The position numbers and the translations under genes were made by a program. The notes beneath the pieces are model-generated. The model did not search any database. It was not told where the DNA came from and saw only the letters and a list, made by a program, of their open reading frames with translations. 64,000 nt of DNA from Allopusillimonas ginsengisoli. Its GTDB lineage: Bacteria > Pseudomonadota > Gammaproteobacteria > Burkholderiales > Burkholderiaceae_B. This document shows, piece after piece, positions 8,861 to 18,977 of this stretch (its first letter is position 1; every line of letters starts with the position of its first letter). The DNA is taken from the NCBI GenBank assembly GCA_005239165.1, contig RAPG01000003.1:248001-312000 (forward strand), read 5' to 3'.

Positions 8861-9967
8861 ATGTGGTCTCGTCATCTTGCGGTGGCACTGCTGCTGTGTA
8901 CGTTCGTCAGCGGGGTTGCTCACGCTGATCGCATCAAAGATCTCGCCTCGATACAGGGTGTGCGTGACAACCCCCTGATTGGATACGGTCTGGTCGTGGG
9001 GCTGGACGGCAGCGGCGATCAAATGCGTCAGACACCGTTTACACAGCAAAGCCTTACCAACATGCTGTCGCAACTTGGCGTTACCGTGCCGCAGGGCATG
9101 AATATGCAAGTCAAAAACGTAGCAGCAGCCATGGTCACCGCCACCTTGCCGGCGTTTTCACGCCCCGGCCAGAGCGTGGACGTGGTGGTGTCATCTATGG
9201 GAAATGCCAAGAGTCTGCGTGGCGGTACGCTTTTGATGACGCCGCTGAAAGGAGCCGATGGTCAGGTGTATGCAATTGCCCAGGGTAATCTGCTTGTGGG
9301 GGGCGCCGGCGCTCAGGCCGGAGGGTCCAGCGTCCAGGTCAATCAGCTTAACGGGGGCATTATCCCGGGAGGGGCCATCATCGAGCGCAGCGTACCTACG
9401 GTGTTTGCTCGCGACGGCATCATCAGTCTCGAACTCAATACCACCGATTTCGGCACGGCACAAAGTACCGTGGCCGCGCTGAACCGGCACTTCGGTGCCA
9501 ACACCGCCCAGGCACTGGACGCGCGCGTGATCCGGCTAAGAGGGCCAAGCGATCCCGCTGCGCAGTCATTGTTCATTTCCCGCGTTGAGAATCTCGAGGT
9601 CAAGCTTCCTCCTGCCAGGGCTCGCGTAGTGATCAATGCCCGTACGGGATCTGTCGTGATGAACAGAAGCGTAACCATTGATGAAGCGGCCATCGCCTAT
9701 GGAAATCTTTCGGTAGTCATCAGCCGGGACACTCAGGTCAGTCAGCCTGACACCCCATTTGCGGGTGGTCAGACTGTGGTTGCTGATAATACCCAGATCG
9801 AAATGCGCAGTGAAAACGGCAGCTTGCACAGGGTCAAGACCTCAGCCAATTTGGCCGATGTGGTTCGCGCCCTGAATTCATTGGGGGCAACACCCCAGGA
9901 TCTGTTGTCCATCTTGCAGAATCTCAAGAGCGCCGGAGCATTGCGCGCCGATCTTGAAGTTATTTAA
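8861..9967 (+). CDS. flgI: Flagellar P-ring protein FlgI
   Basis: Periplasmic P-ring subunit. With ATG 8861 the protein begins with a clean signal peptide ([21 protein letters not shown]) cut before [15 protein letters not shown]. An AGG lies six bases upstream. ATG codons at 8801 and 8837 are in frame but would bury the signal. The conserved [18 protein letters not shown] and PALQLRTLLLTPL-type [20 protein letters not shown] segments are present. FlgA, its assembly chaperone, is encoded at 2727-3512. Confidence 0.93.
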   Translation: MWSRHLAVALLLCTFVSGVAHADRIKDLASIQGVRDNPLIGYGLVVGLDGSGDQMRQTPFTQQSLTNMLSQLGVTVPQGMNMQVKNVAAAMVTATLPAFSRPGQSVDVVVSSMGNAKSLRGGTLLMTPLKGADGQVYAIAQGNLLVGGAGAQAGGSSVQVNQLNGGIIPGGAIIERSVPTVFARDGIISLELNTTDFGTAQSTVAALNRHFGANTAQALDARVIRLRGPSDPAAQSLFISRVENLEVKLPPARARVVINARTGSVVMNRSVTIDEAAIAYGNLSVVISRDTQVSQPDTPFAGGQTVVADNTQIEMRSENGSLHRVKTSANLADVVRALNSLGATPQDLLSILQNLKSAGALRADLEVI

Positions 9968-9976
9968 GGCAACGTT

Positions 9977-10963
9977 ATGACTATTGTGCATTACATACCG
10001 CGCCCTGATGACGGTCAGGGCGGAGTGTTCGATTTCAGCAGGCTGAGTCGCCTTAAGGCCGGGGTGCAGAGCAATCGCACCCAGTCTGATGATACGCAGA
10101 AGGAAATCGCCCAGCAGTTCGAGGCGCTGTTCATCCAGCAGATGCTGAAGCAGGCGCGCCAGTCTGGCCTAGGCGCCACAGTATTGGACAGCGCGCAGAC
10201 TCGCCTGGCACAAAGCATGGGCGATGAGCAAATGGCGTTGCAGCTTGCATCGCCTGGCATAGGTTTGGCTCAGGCCCTGCTGGAACAAATACGTGCGGCT
10301 GGCCAGTCAGGACAGACCCCGGTTGAATTACAGACGCGAAGCGCTCAACCGCCTGAGCTTGCCGCGTCGCGGCTGCCGGCCCTGCGTTCGCGTGTGGGGG
10401 AAGAACGTGTCTTCGATGCACCGTCCATTTCATCCTTGCTCGCGAAACTCTCCAGCCTGCCGGGTGTTGAAGATATACGTGCGGCCGTCAAGGGTGCCCC
10501 CGGCCATATTCATGAGTTCGTATCGAAGATGGCGGGCGCGGCACGCGTGGCGGCATCTGAAAGTGGAGTGCCTGCGCGCCTGATTCTGAGTCAGGCAGCG
10601 CTTGAGTCGGGCTGGGGCCGCAGAGAAATACGAGGTTCTGATGGTGAGACGACGTTTAATCTGTTCGGCATCAAGGCGGGTGGAAGCTGGCAGGGCAAAG
10701 TCGTGAATATTCTCACTACCGAGTTTGAAAATGGCGTGTCGCGCAAAGTAGTTCAACCCTTTCGTGCGTATGACTCGTACGCTGACTCGTTTGCCGATTA
10801 TGCCCGTCTGATCAGCAGTAATAGTCGCTATGGTCGCGTGCTTGAGGCGTCAACGGCAGAGGATGCCGCTCATCAGATACAGGCTGCAGGCTATGCCACT
10901 GATCCCGCTTACGCGCAAAAGCTGATTTCCATTATGCGGTACTTCGATACCGGAAGCGGCTGA
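9977..10963 (+). CDS. flgJ: Flagellar rod-cap and peptidoglycan hydrolase FlgJ
   Basis: Dual-domain rod assembly factor. Residues about 40-105 are the rod-binding domain (QQFEALFIQQMLKQAR, LAQSMGDEQMA). Residues about 178-325 are a glucosaminidase-type muramidase domain that opens the cell wall for the rod. The likely catalytic glutamate is E210 in SQAALESGWGRREI. The length of 328 residues is typical of the fused beta/gamma-proteobacterial form. Confidence 0.95.
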   Translation: MTIVHYIPRPDDGQGGVFDFSRLSRLKAGVQSNRTQSDDTQKEIAQQFEALFIQQMLKQARQSGLGATVLDSAQTRLAQSMGDEQMALQLASPGIGLAQALLEQIRAAGQSGQTPVELQTRSAQPPELAASRLPALRSRVGEERVFDAPSISSLLAKLSSLPGVEDIRAAVKGAPGHIHEFVSKMAGAARVAASESGVPARLILSQAALESGWGRREIRGSDGETTFNLFGIKAGGSWQGKVVNILTTEFENGVSRKVVQPFRAYDSYADSFADYARLISSNSRYGRVLEASTAEDAAHQIQAAGYATDPAYAQKLISIMRYFDTGSG

Positions 10964-10975
10964 TCAGTCCGGCGC

Positions 10976-11002
10976 TAAATATTCAGGCGTGGTGTCCGTT
11001 AA
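10976..11002 (+). promoter_or_regulatory. Sigma-28-type promoter of flgK-flgL
   Basis: TAAA at 10976 is followed by a 15-base spacer and TCCGTTAA at 10995-11002. This has the spacing of sigma-28 promoters and two mismatches to GCCGATAA. It lies in the gap between flgJ and flgK, about 60 bp before the flgK ATG. flgKL are late genes with their own sigma-28 promoter in enteric bacteria. Confidence 0.6.
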
Positions 11003-11062
11003 CACTTCTATAGTCAGATAAATGAGGGCGGTTTATCAACGCCCGATACAGCAGGAACCGCC

Positions 11063-12721
11063 ATGAATCTCGTCAAGCTGGGTCTTACAGGTTTGAACGC
11101 CGCGCAAAATCGTTTGCAGGCCGCCGGCCATAACATAACCAATGCCGCCACGCCCGGCTACAACCGGCAATCGGTGCTGGTTGCCACGGCAGGCGCAACC
11201 CCGACCAGCGCGGGCTACATTGGTCGGGGCGTACAGGTCGTTTCGATTCAGCGTGCCTATGATGGCTTTTTGCAAAATCAGCTTGGCAGCGCACGCTCAG
11301 CAGGGGCTGCTCTGAATGCGTATGGTACCGAGATTGCCCAGATCAACAATCTTTTTGCCGATAATACGGTGGGCATCACGCCCGCATTGCAGAAGTTTTT
11401 TGATGGCATACAAGCCGTGGCATCGGCGCCTGCAGATGCGGCAGCACGCCAGGAACTCCTGGGGCGATCGGCCAGTCTTGTCGCCCAACTGAATGACGCT
11501 AACGCATTCATTGAAGCACAGCACAGCAACATCAATACTCAAATTTCCACCACGGTGACGCAGATCAACAGCTATGTTGAGCGTGTGCGAGATCTCAATC
11601 AGCAAATCACCAATGCGCGCGCTTCGGCTTCCGGTCAAGAACCAAATGATCTGCTCGATCAGCGCGATCAATTAGTTGTTGAACTCGGCCAGCTTGCCGG
11701 TACGAAGGCTGTAGAGCAGAACGGCAAGGTCAGTTTAACGATAGGCAACGGGCAGGTGCTGCTGGCCGGAGACACCGCGTATAAGCTTCACGCGAAGGTG
11801 TCTACCGAAGATCCCGGTCGCACTGTCGTGGCCGTGACCACTCCTGGCCCCGGTGGCAGCAAAATAGAGGTTGAGGTCGAGGACCGCCACATCCCTGGCG
11901 GCAGTCTGGGCGGTCTGCTTGCCTATCGCCACGATTTGCTCGACAGCGTACAGAATGAGTTGGGCCGGCTGGCAATGGGCCTTGCTGTTGCTATCAATGC
12001 TCAGCATGTGCAAGGGGTAGACCTGTCCGGGAATGCAGGAGCCGAGTTCTTTGGTCTGGATGCCATGACTGTTATCCCGTCCGCAAGCAACTCGTCGCCT
12101 GCAATGGTGACGGCGGAGCTGGCCGATATAAACCTGTTAAGCGGCAATGATTATCGTATCGAGCGCACGGACGACGGTTACTTAATTGCGCGATTGCCAC
12201 AAGGCAGTCAGATTGTGCTGGCAGATACAGACATTGTCGGCGGGGCCTACACGCTTGATGGCGTGACTCTGCAATTTCCCGGTGGTGCACTTGCGACGGG
12301 CGACTCGTGGCTGGTGCAGCCTACCCGAGGTGCGGCGGGCAGTTTGACCCTATTAGTTGATGACCCCGCAGCCATAGCCGCTGCGGCCGTGAGTACCGGC
12401 TCAGCCAACGGTGACAATGCACTGAGCATGGCCAAGATACAAACAGACAAATTGTTGGGCAATGGTGCGATGAGCCTGAACGAAGCGTTCTCGCAAATCG
12501 TTAATAAAGTGGCGGTACAGACCCAGCAAAATTCGACTTCCTCCAAGGCGCAGGCCATCCTGATCAACCAGACCTTTGCGGCACAGCAGGCTGTTTCAGG
12601 GGTAAACATTAACGAAGAATACGTAAGTCTTGAGTCCTTCCAGCAGCAGTTTATCGCGGCCTCCAGGCTCATCGATGTCAGCGGCACTCTTTTCGACACG
12701 TTGCTGCATTTACGTTCCTAA
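11063..12721 (+). CDS. flgK: Hook-filament junction protein FlgK
   Basis: First junction protein (HAP1) between hook and filament. The N-terminus MNLVKLGLTGLNAAQNRLQA and GHNITNAATPGYNRQSV is diagnostic. The C-terminus has the paired signature VSGVNINEEYVSLESFQQQF followed by SRLIDVSGTLFDTLLHL. The length is 552 residues. The Shine-Dalgarno AGGAA precedes the ATG. FlgN is its export chaperone. Confidence 0.96.
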   Translation: MNLVKLGLTGLNAAQNRLQAAGHNITNAATPGYNRQSVLVATAGATPTSAGYIGRGVQVVSIQRAYDGFLQNQLGSARSAGAALNAYGTEIAQINNLFADNTVGITPALQKFFDGIQAVASAPADAAARQELLGRSASLVAQLNDANAFIEAQHSNINTQISTTVTQINSYVERVRDLNQQITNARASASGQEPNDLLDQRDQLVVELGQLAGTKAVEQNGKVSLTIGNGQVLLAGDTAYKLHAKVSTEDPGRTVVAVTTPGPGGSKIEVEVEDRHIPGGSLGGLLAYRHDLLDSVQNELGRLAMGLAVAINAQHVQGVDLSGNAGAEFFGLDAMTVIPSASNSSPAMVTAELADINLLSGNDYRIERTDDGYLIARLPQGSQIVLADTDIVGGAYTLDGVTLQFPGGALATGDSWLVQPTRGAAGSLTLLVDDPAAIAAAAVSTGSANGDNALSMAKIQTDKLLGNGAMSLNEAFSQIVNKVAVQTQQNSTSSKAQAILINQTFAAQQAVSGVNINEEYVSLESFQQQFIAASRLIDVSGTLFDTLLHLRS

Positions 12722-12857
12722 TGAGTATCCACATACGCGAGAGACGTGTTCTCTTGCCTTCGTGCCCGGCTGGCCAGTGTGATTGCAGCATAGCCGGCAA
12801 GTTTTCGGCCGGGTCTTCTGGCCTGATTATTTTCCGCACTTTTCCGGATAGCATCTT

Positions 12858-14081
12858 ATGCGCATAAGCTCCAGTTTATTTTTTCAGACAGGACTGAACT
12901 CCATCAACAGTCAGCAAGCTGACTTTCTGCATCTGTACCAGCAGCTCGGTAGCGGACAGCGCATGGTGACTCCTGCCGATGATCCGCTCGCGGCCGCGCA
13001 GGTAATTAATCTGAGCCAGTCGCTGTCATTAAATCAGCGTTTTGCCGCGAACCGGGCAATTGCGCAGCGTGACCTGGGTATGGAAGAAAATGCGCTCACG
13101 TCGGCTGTACTGACGTTGCAAGACGTCAAGACGCGTCTTACCGAAGCCGGTAATGGCACCCTGACCGACAACGACAGAGCGACACTTGCCGATGTGTTGC
13201 GTAATGCGCGCATCAGCCTGTTGGGGGTCGCCAACACAACTGACGGTAATGGCCAGTATATTTTTTCCGGCTCACGCGGTGGTATTGAACCGTTTCAGGT
13301 GAACGGCACTGGCACTGTCACATACATGGGCGATACGCGGCAGAGGCTGATACAGGCAGATCAGACGCGGCAGATAGCAGGCAGTGATGTTGGTACTGAC
13401 GTCTTCAGCCGCGCCGTGCCCGGGACAAGTGAATATTTCACGTCGGCAGGTGCGCTCAACCAGGGCACCGGAATTATCACCAGCCCCCAGATCAATGACC
13501 CTTCGGGGGCAAATTTAGGAAGCACTTTTACCATTCGCTTTACGTCTGACAGTCTTTATAACGTGTCGGTTGATGGTGTCGAAGTGGCGCAAGACCTGCC
13601 GTACGATGCCCAGTCTGGCACTCCGCTGATGCTGCCGGGGGGCTTGCAAGTTATGTTGAGCGGAGCGCCAGTCGCTAACGATAGTTTTACTGTTGAGCCG
13701 GCCGCAACGGCTGACATGAATATGTTCGATACGCTTGGCAGAATTATTGAAGCGCTGGACGGTGCGGTGGAAGGTGGTGGTGTCGATGCTGCCAATTTCC
13801 GAAATATGCTGGTTAGCGCGACACAACGTATTGATGGCAACTACAACAATATTCTGACCGTACGCGCTTCCGTGGGAGCACGCATGAACGAGCTCGATGC
13901 ACTTGATGCAAGCGGCAGCAATCAGAATCTTGGCTACCGTCAGCGCATGTCTGAGCTCCAGGACCTTGATTATTACACCGCTTCTACCCAGCTTCAGCTG
14001 CGCTTGTCGGCGCTTGAGGCGGCCGCCGAAGCCTTCAAGCAAATCCAGGCCTCAAATCTTTTCACCATGGGTTCCAAGTAG
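12858..14081 (+). CDS. flgL: Hook-filament junction protein FlgL
   Basis: Second junction protein (HAP3). It shares the flagellin-like N-terminal coil ([20 protein letters not shown], then [20 protein letters not shown]) and the C-terminal helix ([40 protein letters not shown]). The length is 407 residues. A 136-bp gap separates it from flgK. The stop is two bases before the first chemoreceptor gene, so that receptor is probably co-expressed with late flagellar genes. Confidence 0.95.
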   Translation: MRISSSLFFQTGLNSINSQQADFLHLYQQLGSGQRMVTPADDPLAAAQVINLSQSLSLNQRFAANRAIAQRDLGMEENALTSAVLTLQDVKTRLTEAGNGTLTDNDRATLADVLRNARISLLGVANTTDGNGQYIFSGSRGGIEPFQVNGTGTVTYMGDTRQRLIQADQTRQIAGSDVGTDVFSRAVPGTSEYFTSAGALNQGTGIITSPQINDPSGANLGSTFTIRFTSDSLYNVSVDGVEVAQDLPYDAQSGTPLMLPGGLQVMLSGAPVANDSFTVEPAATADMNMFDTLGRIIEALDGAVEGGGVDAANFRNMLVSATQRIDGNYNNILTVRASVGARMNELDALDASGSNQNLGYRQRMSELQDLDYYTASTQLQLRLSALEAAAEAFKQIQASNLFTMGSK

Positions 14082-14083
14082 AT

Positions 14084-15586
14084 ATGAAGCTAACCTCTAT
14101 GCCGCTGCGTATTGGCCTGCCTTTAGCCGTAGCGATGCTTTGCCTTTCCGCATTTGGTGCAATAGCCCTCGGCTGGTACGGGCACACACAGGCAGGGCTG
14201 GTATTAGCCTCCCTGCCAGATAAACCTGCGAATATTGAAAGTTTCCAAACATATGGAACGTGGGCGTCATATGCCCTTGTCGCATTGCTGGCCGTAACGG
14301 TGGCCGTCGGGTTGCTCTTGCTCGCCGTGGTGTCCAAAGGTGTGATCAAGCCTATGCGCGAACTGGATGAGCGCCTCACACAGATCGCGGGCGGTGACTT
14401 CCGACAGCGCATCACCCTGCAAGCGGAAAACGAAATGAGCACCCTGGCGGCGTCGGTCAATCGACTTCAGGATGGTCTCGCGCGTGCGATACAGGGTGTA
14501 AGAGTCGGCATGGAATCGGTTCAGGCCGGAGCCAGGCAGGTCTTGTCGGGCAACAACGAACTCGGCGCGCGAACTCAGCAGCAGACTGCTGTGCTCCAGG
14601 AAACAGCTGCCAGCATGGAGCAACTCGCCAGCACAGTCCGTCAGAATGCCGACAACGCACTGCAAGCCAATCAGCTGGCGGTAGTGGCATCTGAAGTGGC
14701 CTCGTTGGGCGCACGTGCGGCCGATGAGGTGGTTACGACCATGGAAGGTATTTCGCAAAGTTCGCGAAAAATTGCTGACATTGTTGGTGTGATTGACAGT
14801 ATTGCTTTTCAAACCAATATTCTCGCGCTAAATGCGGCCGTTGAGGCTGCCCGCGCAGGCGAGCAGGGCAAAGGTTTTGCGGTGGTTGCCACCGAGGTGC
14901 GGGCCCTGGCTCAGCGCAGCGCCCAGGCTGCCAAAGAGATAAAGCAACTGATTGAAGATTCTGTACGCAAGGTTTCAGAAGGTTCTGTACAGGTCGAGCA
15001 CGCCGGGTCAACCATGCAGCAAATTGTGACCTCGGTGGCCCGTGTAACAGATATTATGGGTGAAATCTCCGCCGCCACGGCGGAACAATCTGCGGGCATA
15101 GATCAGATCAATAAAGCGGTTGCCCAGCTTGATGATGTGACCCAGAAAAACACCGTGCTTGTGGTTGATGCTACCCAGTCAATGACAGATCTGAACGGTA
15201 AACTGGCTGATGTCGTTGATATTGTGGCGGGTTTCAGAGTTGCTGCCCAACATATCATCGACATGCCGGCGCACGAGATGCTCAATAGCCGTCACGCTGA
15301 AGGCGAGTGGCGTGCCCGTAACGCAAGTGCCCGTGAGCCTTCAAAGCGCGAGCAGCTGCAGCGCGAATCATCGATGCCTGAGCTGAAAGCGCGTCGTCTT
15401 TCGCAAAGCCAGGTCACTGCGCAGCGGCCCCAACGTGCTTTGGATCAGCCAGCGGCACCCAAGGCAGGGGAGCAAGGCTCGTCACGCGCCCGGGCCAGCG
15501 AGCCGGCGCGCTCGTCATTCGTAAAAAAAACTGAAGGCTCGACACTACGCAGGTCGGTTGCAGAAGAAGAATGGACCGAGTTTTGA
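14084..15586 (+). CDS. Methyl-accepting chemotaxis protein with almost no periplasmic domain
   Basis: Transmembrane chemoreceptor. TM1 spans about residues 10-30 and TM2 about 61-83, leaving only some 30 periplasmic residues, too few for a Tar or Cache sensor. A HAMP domain follows ([20 protein letters not shown]). The signalling hairpin has the conserved tip [20 protein letters not shown]. The protein ends EEEWTEF, which fits the xWxxF tether used by CheR and CheB. A variable linker of about 100 residues rich in Arg, Ser and Ala precedes that tail. It follows flgL after two bases. Confidence 0.93.
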   Translation: MKLTSMPLRIGLPLAVAMLCLSAFGAIALGWYGHTQAGLVLASLPDKPANIESFQTYGTWASYALVALLAVTVAVGLLLLAVVSKGVIKPMRELDERLTQIAGGDFRQRITLQAENEMSTLAASVNRLQDGLARAIQGVRVGMESVQAGARQVLSGNNELGARTQQQTAVLQETAASMEQLASTVRQNADNALQANQLAVVASEVASLGARAADEVVTTMEGISQSSRKIADIVGVIDSIAFQTNILALNAAVEAARAGEQGKGFAVVATEVRALAQRSAQAAKEIKQLIEDSVRKVSEGSVQVEHAGSTMQQIVTSVARVTDIMGEISAATAEQSAGIDQINKAVAQLDDVTQKNTVLVVDATQSMTDLNGKLADVVDIVAGFRVAAQHIIDMPAHEMLNSRHAEGEWRARNASAREPSKREQLQRESSMPELKARRLSQSQVTAQRPQRALDQPAAPKAGEQGSSRARASEPARSSFVKKTEGSTLRRSVAEEEWTEF

Positions 15587-15936
15587 CAGCCCTGACGGCC
15601 AGGCTGGCGAGGTGTCGCTCAGCCATCGCCCTGTGTGTGCTGGCCCTGACTGGGTGTGCGACAGTCGGGTCGCAGTTTGATGCGTCAGCGCTGAGCCTGC
15701 TTCAACCTGGCGTCACGACCCTGGACGAGGCAAGCATATTAATGCAGTCGCCTCCCGTCGACATTTACCGCGGCCGGGATGGTGCCGCGCTGGCGCGCTG
15801 GGCGCACTCAGCCTCGTTGATAACTGATGCTGTCTACCTAAACCGTGAGCTTTGGCTGCGGTTTGATGCCGGCGGCCATTACACCGGCGTCGAGCGCAGT
15901 ATCAATATTCCACACAATTATCTTTACGGGCAGTAA
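15571..15936 (+). CDS. Small putative outer-membrane lipoprotein between the chemoreceptor genes
   Basis: The start overlaps the end of the upstream chemoreceptor gene by 16 bp in another frame. The N-terminus is a lipoprotein signal with LTGC at residues 26-29. The mature part ([20 protein letters not shown], then [17 protein letters not shown]) resembles the SmpA/OmlA/BamE fold in its pattern of an early helix and late strands. That likeness is my inference from pattern only. The tight overlap suggests translational coupling with the receptor. No chemotaxis role is known to me. Confidence 0.75.
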   Translation: MDRVLTALTARLARCRSAIALCVLALTGCATVGSQFDASALSLLQPGVTTLDEASILMQSPPVDIYRGRDGAALARWAHSASLITDAVYLNRELWLRFDAGGHYTGVERSINIPHNYLYGQ

Positions 15937-15951
15937 TTTGCTTCGTTTTTA

Positions 15952-15967
15952 GGAACCTTCTGGTTCC
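15952..15967 (+). other. Small inverted repeat before the second chemoreceptor gene
   Basis: GGAACC at 15952-15957 pairs with GGTTCC at 15962-15967 across a TTCT loop. GCTTTGTT follows, so it could be a weak terminator after the lipoprotein gene, but the T tract is poor. Confidence 0.35.
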
Positions 15968-15998
15968 GCTTTGTTATCCACCGTATTCAGGTTTTATC

Positions 15999-17738
15999 AT
16001 GCCAAAATCCGCTAAGAAAATTACGAAGAACGCACGCACAAACGATATCAGTTCGCGTCGCAGGCCCCGGCTCAGCGACGCCCGGGTCAGCACGGTGCTG
16101 ATGGCAGTGCTGGTTGTATTCATGATTTTGCTACTGGCTGTCGGAGCCATGGGTACATGGTTCTTGTCTCTGGACCTGAAACGTGTCGAAGCCATGGACA
16201 GGCAAAACTCGCGCACCCAACTGGTGCAGCAAATAGGCAACAACATGCTGCAGGCCAGGGTTTCATTGCTTGTCGCCGCCAACCAGCTTCAGGAGGCAAC
16301 GGTCAACGGCGACGAAGAGCGGGCCGAGCAGGCCCAGGAGATGGTCGCGTCGGCACGCGAAACCATTGCGGGTATCAACCTTCTTTACGACAAGTTCCGC
16401 AAAAACACACCGGAAACCACCGAAGAGCGCAGGCGTGCCACGAGCATCATCAGCTCGTATCGTCCTTATATTGATGACGGCGTCGACCCGATGCTTGATG
16501 CGCTTGCCAGTCGGGATTACATCACCTTTTATTATGTAAACAATGAGCTGGGCATCGCGCGGGGTGCTGCATTTCAGCGTGCTATTGATTCCTTTGCCGA
16601 ATATGGCAGCGAGGTGCAGCATAAATTTAATGCTGAAGCACAGGCAGCATTCCGCACTTCCGTTATTGCTATCGGTATAGCCCTGATGTTTGGGCTGTTG
16701 CTCATGCTGGTCATGCGGTCGGTGTTCCGTCGTACAGTAGTAAATCGCCTGGTTGAGGCTGGCAGCCATTTCGACCGCATCGCTGCAGGTGATCTGACCA
16801 CGCGTATCAGCATGAAGTCTTCAAACGAGATTGGCATGCTGTTCGACGCGCTACGCCGCATGCAAGAGAGCCTTACGCGTACTGTCAGCATAGTAAGAGA
16901 GGGCGTCCAGGAAATTACGCTGGGTTCGCGGGAGATTTTCAATGGGAATACCGACTTGAGCAGTCGCACCGAGCAGCAAGCCGCGTCGCTGCAGGAAACT
17001 GCAGCCAGCATGGAGCAACTGGCCAGCACGGTGCGTCAAAATACCGATAACGCCGCGCAGGCAGACACGCTGGCCAAGGGCGCTTCTGACGTAGCCGAAC
17101 GCGGTGGCAACGCCGTCTCGGAGGTTGTTAAAACCATGACTGAAATCGAAAGCAGTTCGAGCAAGATGGTGGAAATTGTCGGAGTAATTGACGGGATCGC
17201 TTTTCAGACCAATATTCTCGCGCTGAATGCGGCCGTGGAAGCAGCGCGCGCCGGAGAGCAGGGCAAAGGCTTTGCCGTCGTTGCAGGTGAAGTGCGCTCG
17301 CTGGCGCAGCGTAGCGCCCAGGCCGCCAAGGAAATCAAAGGGCTGATCGAAGATTCGCAAAATAAGGTGCGAACAGGTGCAGCCCAGGCGGGCACGGCAG
17401 GCAAGATCATGCAAGAGGTTGTGGGGTCCGTGCAGGGTGTGACCACCATTATGGGTGAGATTTCTTCAGCATCGCGGGAGCAGGCCGAAGGTATTGAGCA
17501 AGTCAATCTTGCGGTTACGGAAATGGATAGCGTGGTACAGCAGAACGCGGCACTGGTCGAACAAGCTGCAGCTGCTGCCGGGTCGTTGCAGGATCAGGCG
17601 GCACGCCTGATGGAGGCGGTTGCTGTTTTCAAGGTGAGTGACGATGAGATAATAGAACTGGAGTCCGAGCCTGACCGTATTGCCGGGCATAGTGGCTACG
17701 CTTCTGATGGGGTAAAAGCCAGCATTGCACTGTCCTGA
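15999..17738 (+). CDS. Methyl-accepting chemotaxis protein, Tar/Tsr type
   Basis: Classical transmembrane chemoreceptor of 579 residues. TM1 is near residues 30-55. A periplasmic four-helix-bundle sensor of about 170 residues follows, and TM2 is [18 protein letters not shown] near residue 230. A HAMP domain ([20 protein letters not shown]) leads to the signalling hairpin with [20 protein letters not shown]. Unlike the receptor at 14084 it ends in VKASIALS without an xWxxF tail, so it may rely on other receptors for CheR tethering. The N-terminus is unusually basic. A terminator follows. Confidence 0.94.
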   Translation: MPKSAKKITKNARTNDISSRRRPRLSDARVSTVLMAVLVVFMILLLAVGAMGTWFLSLDLKRVEAMDRQNSRTQLVQQIGNNMLQARVSLLVAANQLQEATVNGDEERAEQAQEMVASARETIAGINLLYDKFRKNTPETTEERRRATSIISSYRPYIDDGVDPMLDALASRDYITFYYVNNELGIARGAAFQRAIDSFAEYGSEVQHKFNAEAQAAFRTSVIAIGIALMFGLLLMLVMRSVFRRTVVNRLVEAGSHFDRIAAGDLTTRISMKSSNEIGMLFDALRRMQESLTRTVSIVREGVQEITLGSREIFNGNTDLSSRTEQQAASLQETAASMEQLASTVRQNTDNAAQADTLAKGASDVAERGGNAVSEVVKTMTEIESSSSKMVEIVGVIDGIAFQTNILALNAAVEAARAGEQGKGFAVVAGEVRSLAQRSAQAAKEIKGLIEDSQNKVRTGAAQAGTAGKIMQEVVGSVQGVTTIMGEISSASREQAEGIEQVNLAVTEMDSVVQQNAALVEQAAAAAGSLQDQAARLMEAVAVFKVSDDEIIELESEPDRIAGHSGYASDGVKASIALS

Positions 17739-17768
17739 CCCACCTTTTTATGACAGCATAAAAGAGCT

Positions 17769-17801
17769 CGTTGCCACACCCCATGGCAACGGGCCTTTTT
17801 T
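17769..17801 (+). terminator. Rho-independent terminator after the chemoreceptor gene
   Basis: An 8-bp stem (CGTTGCCA at 17769-17776 with TGGCAACG at 17784-17791) has a 7-base loop and is followed by GGCC and a T tract. It ends the plus-strand flg/chemoreceptor transcript opposite the minus-strand fliR. Confidence 0.8.
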
Positions 17802-17896
17802 AATGGTGCGGCTTACATGCTGGTCGCACCATCCAAAAAAGTCATGCAAGTCGTTTATTTACATGAAGCTTTGGCATTAGCAGTATCGCCGGCGCT

Positions 17897-18685
17897 TCAG
17901 TAACCTGCGAATGCACCAGCCAGTCTTGCCATGGCACGGTATCCGTCTTCAAACAGGCGTGACAGAAATGGCGATGTCTGGGGCAGAACCACAGACAGCA
18001 GAACCAGACCTGTGAGCAGGCTGATCGGGAAACCGACCGCAAACACGGAAAGCTGCTGGGCGGTGCGGTTGAGTATGCCCATGGCCAGATTCACGGTGAG
18101 CAGCATGACAATGAGGGGAAGAGCCAACAGCAAGCCGGAGGCCATGATTTGTGAGCTCCACTCGAACAGAACGGCCCAGCCGTTGATGTCCAGGGGGCCC
18201 GACTGCACAGGCAGGGTATCAAATGTGCGAATAAGTCCTGCAATCATGAAAAGATGGCCATTGAGGGCCAGAAAGAGTAGCGTTGCAACAATGTTTAGCA
18301 GACGTGACAGGACTGCAGTGTTGGCACCTGTGGCAGGGTCGAAAAAAGAGGCGAAAGAAAGCCCCATCTGCAGACCGATGAACTCTCCAGCCGTCTGGAC
18401 GGCCGCAAACACGATGCGCATGGTCAGCCCCAGCGCCATCCCAATCAACACCTGCTGGACGGCCAGCCAGAGTGCCGCATACGATCCGGTGGGCAACTGC
18501 GGCATAGGGGGAAGGGTTGGGGCAATGGCAATCGTCAGGATGGCAGCCAGGCCAACTTTAACGCGAGCAGGTACAGAAGATTCGCCCAGTACAGGCGCCA
18601 TACCCATTAGTGCGAGAATACGGAAAAAAGGCCACAGAAATGCGTTAATCCACGCATAGAGTTGGGCGGTGTCGACCGATATCAT
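17897..18685 (-). CDS. fliR: Flagellar export gate protein FliR
   Basis: Inner-membrane subunit of the type III export gate, with FliP and FliQ. The start at ATG 18685 (MISVDTAQLYAWINAFLWPF) gives 262 residues, the family length. The longer frame to 18775 would run into fliQ. Six or more hydrophobic segments are visible, along with the conserved GLQMGLSFASFFDPATGANT and LLALPLIVMLLTVNLAMGIL. It is the last gene of the fliLMNOPQR operon. Confidence 0.96.
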   Translation of the reverse strand: MISVDTAQLYAWINAFLWPFFRILALMGMAPVLGESSVPARVKVGLAAILTIAIAPTLPPMPQLPTGSYAALWLAVQQVLIGMALGLTMRIVFAAVQTAGEFIGLQMGLSFASFFDPATGANTAVLSRLLNIVATLLFLALNGHLFMIAGLIRTFDTLPVQSGPLDINGWAVLFEWSSQIMASGLLLALPLIVMLLTVNLAMGILNRTAQQLSVFAVGFPISLLTGLVLLSVVLPQTSPFLSRLFEDGYRAMARLAGAFAGY

Positions 18686-18698
18686 CAGGCCTTTTCGC

Positions 18699-18968
18699 TT
18701 ACGAAACCAGCCCAGGTATCTGACTGAATAATTCCTGAATGTAATCGACCATGGTGCTGATGAGCCAGGGCCCAAGCAAAACCACGGTAATGCCGACGGC
18801 CAGCAGTTTCGGAATGAACGATAACGTCATTTCGTTGATCTGCGTGGCAGCTTGAAAGATGCTAATCAGCAGGCCCACGGCCAGCGTGACCAGCAGTAGC
18901 GGTCCGGCCATACTGAGCGCAATTTTCATGGCCAGATACGTCATAGACATTACAGTTTCATCAGTCAT
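18699..18968 (-). CDS. fliQ: Flagellar export gate protein FliQ
   Basis: Small 89-residue export gate subunit with two membrane hairpin helices. The near-invariant LAVGLLISIFQAATQINEMT and LSFIPKLLAV are present. It lies 13 bp before fliR and 9 bp after fliP. Confidence 0.97.
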   Translation of the reverse strand: MTDETVMSMTYLAMKIALSMAGPLLLVTLAVGLLISIFQAATQINEMTLSFIPKLLAVGITVVLLGPWLISTMVDYIQELFSQIPGLVS

Positions 18969-18977
18969 TGATTTTCT

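Noticed and set aside
13515-14042. Minus-strand open frame in flgL
   Set aside because: Antisense shadow of flgL; composition unlike real proteins.
17803-17832. Second hairpin (ATGGTGCG/CGCACCAT) as a fliR terminator
   Set aside because: The loop is 14 bases and no T run follows on the minus strand.
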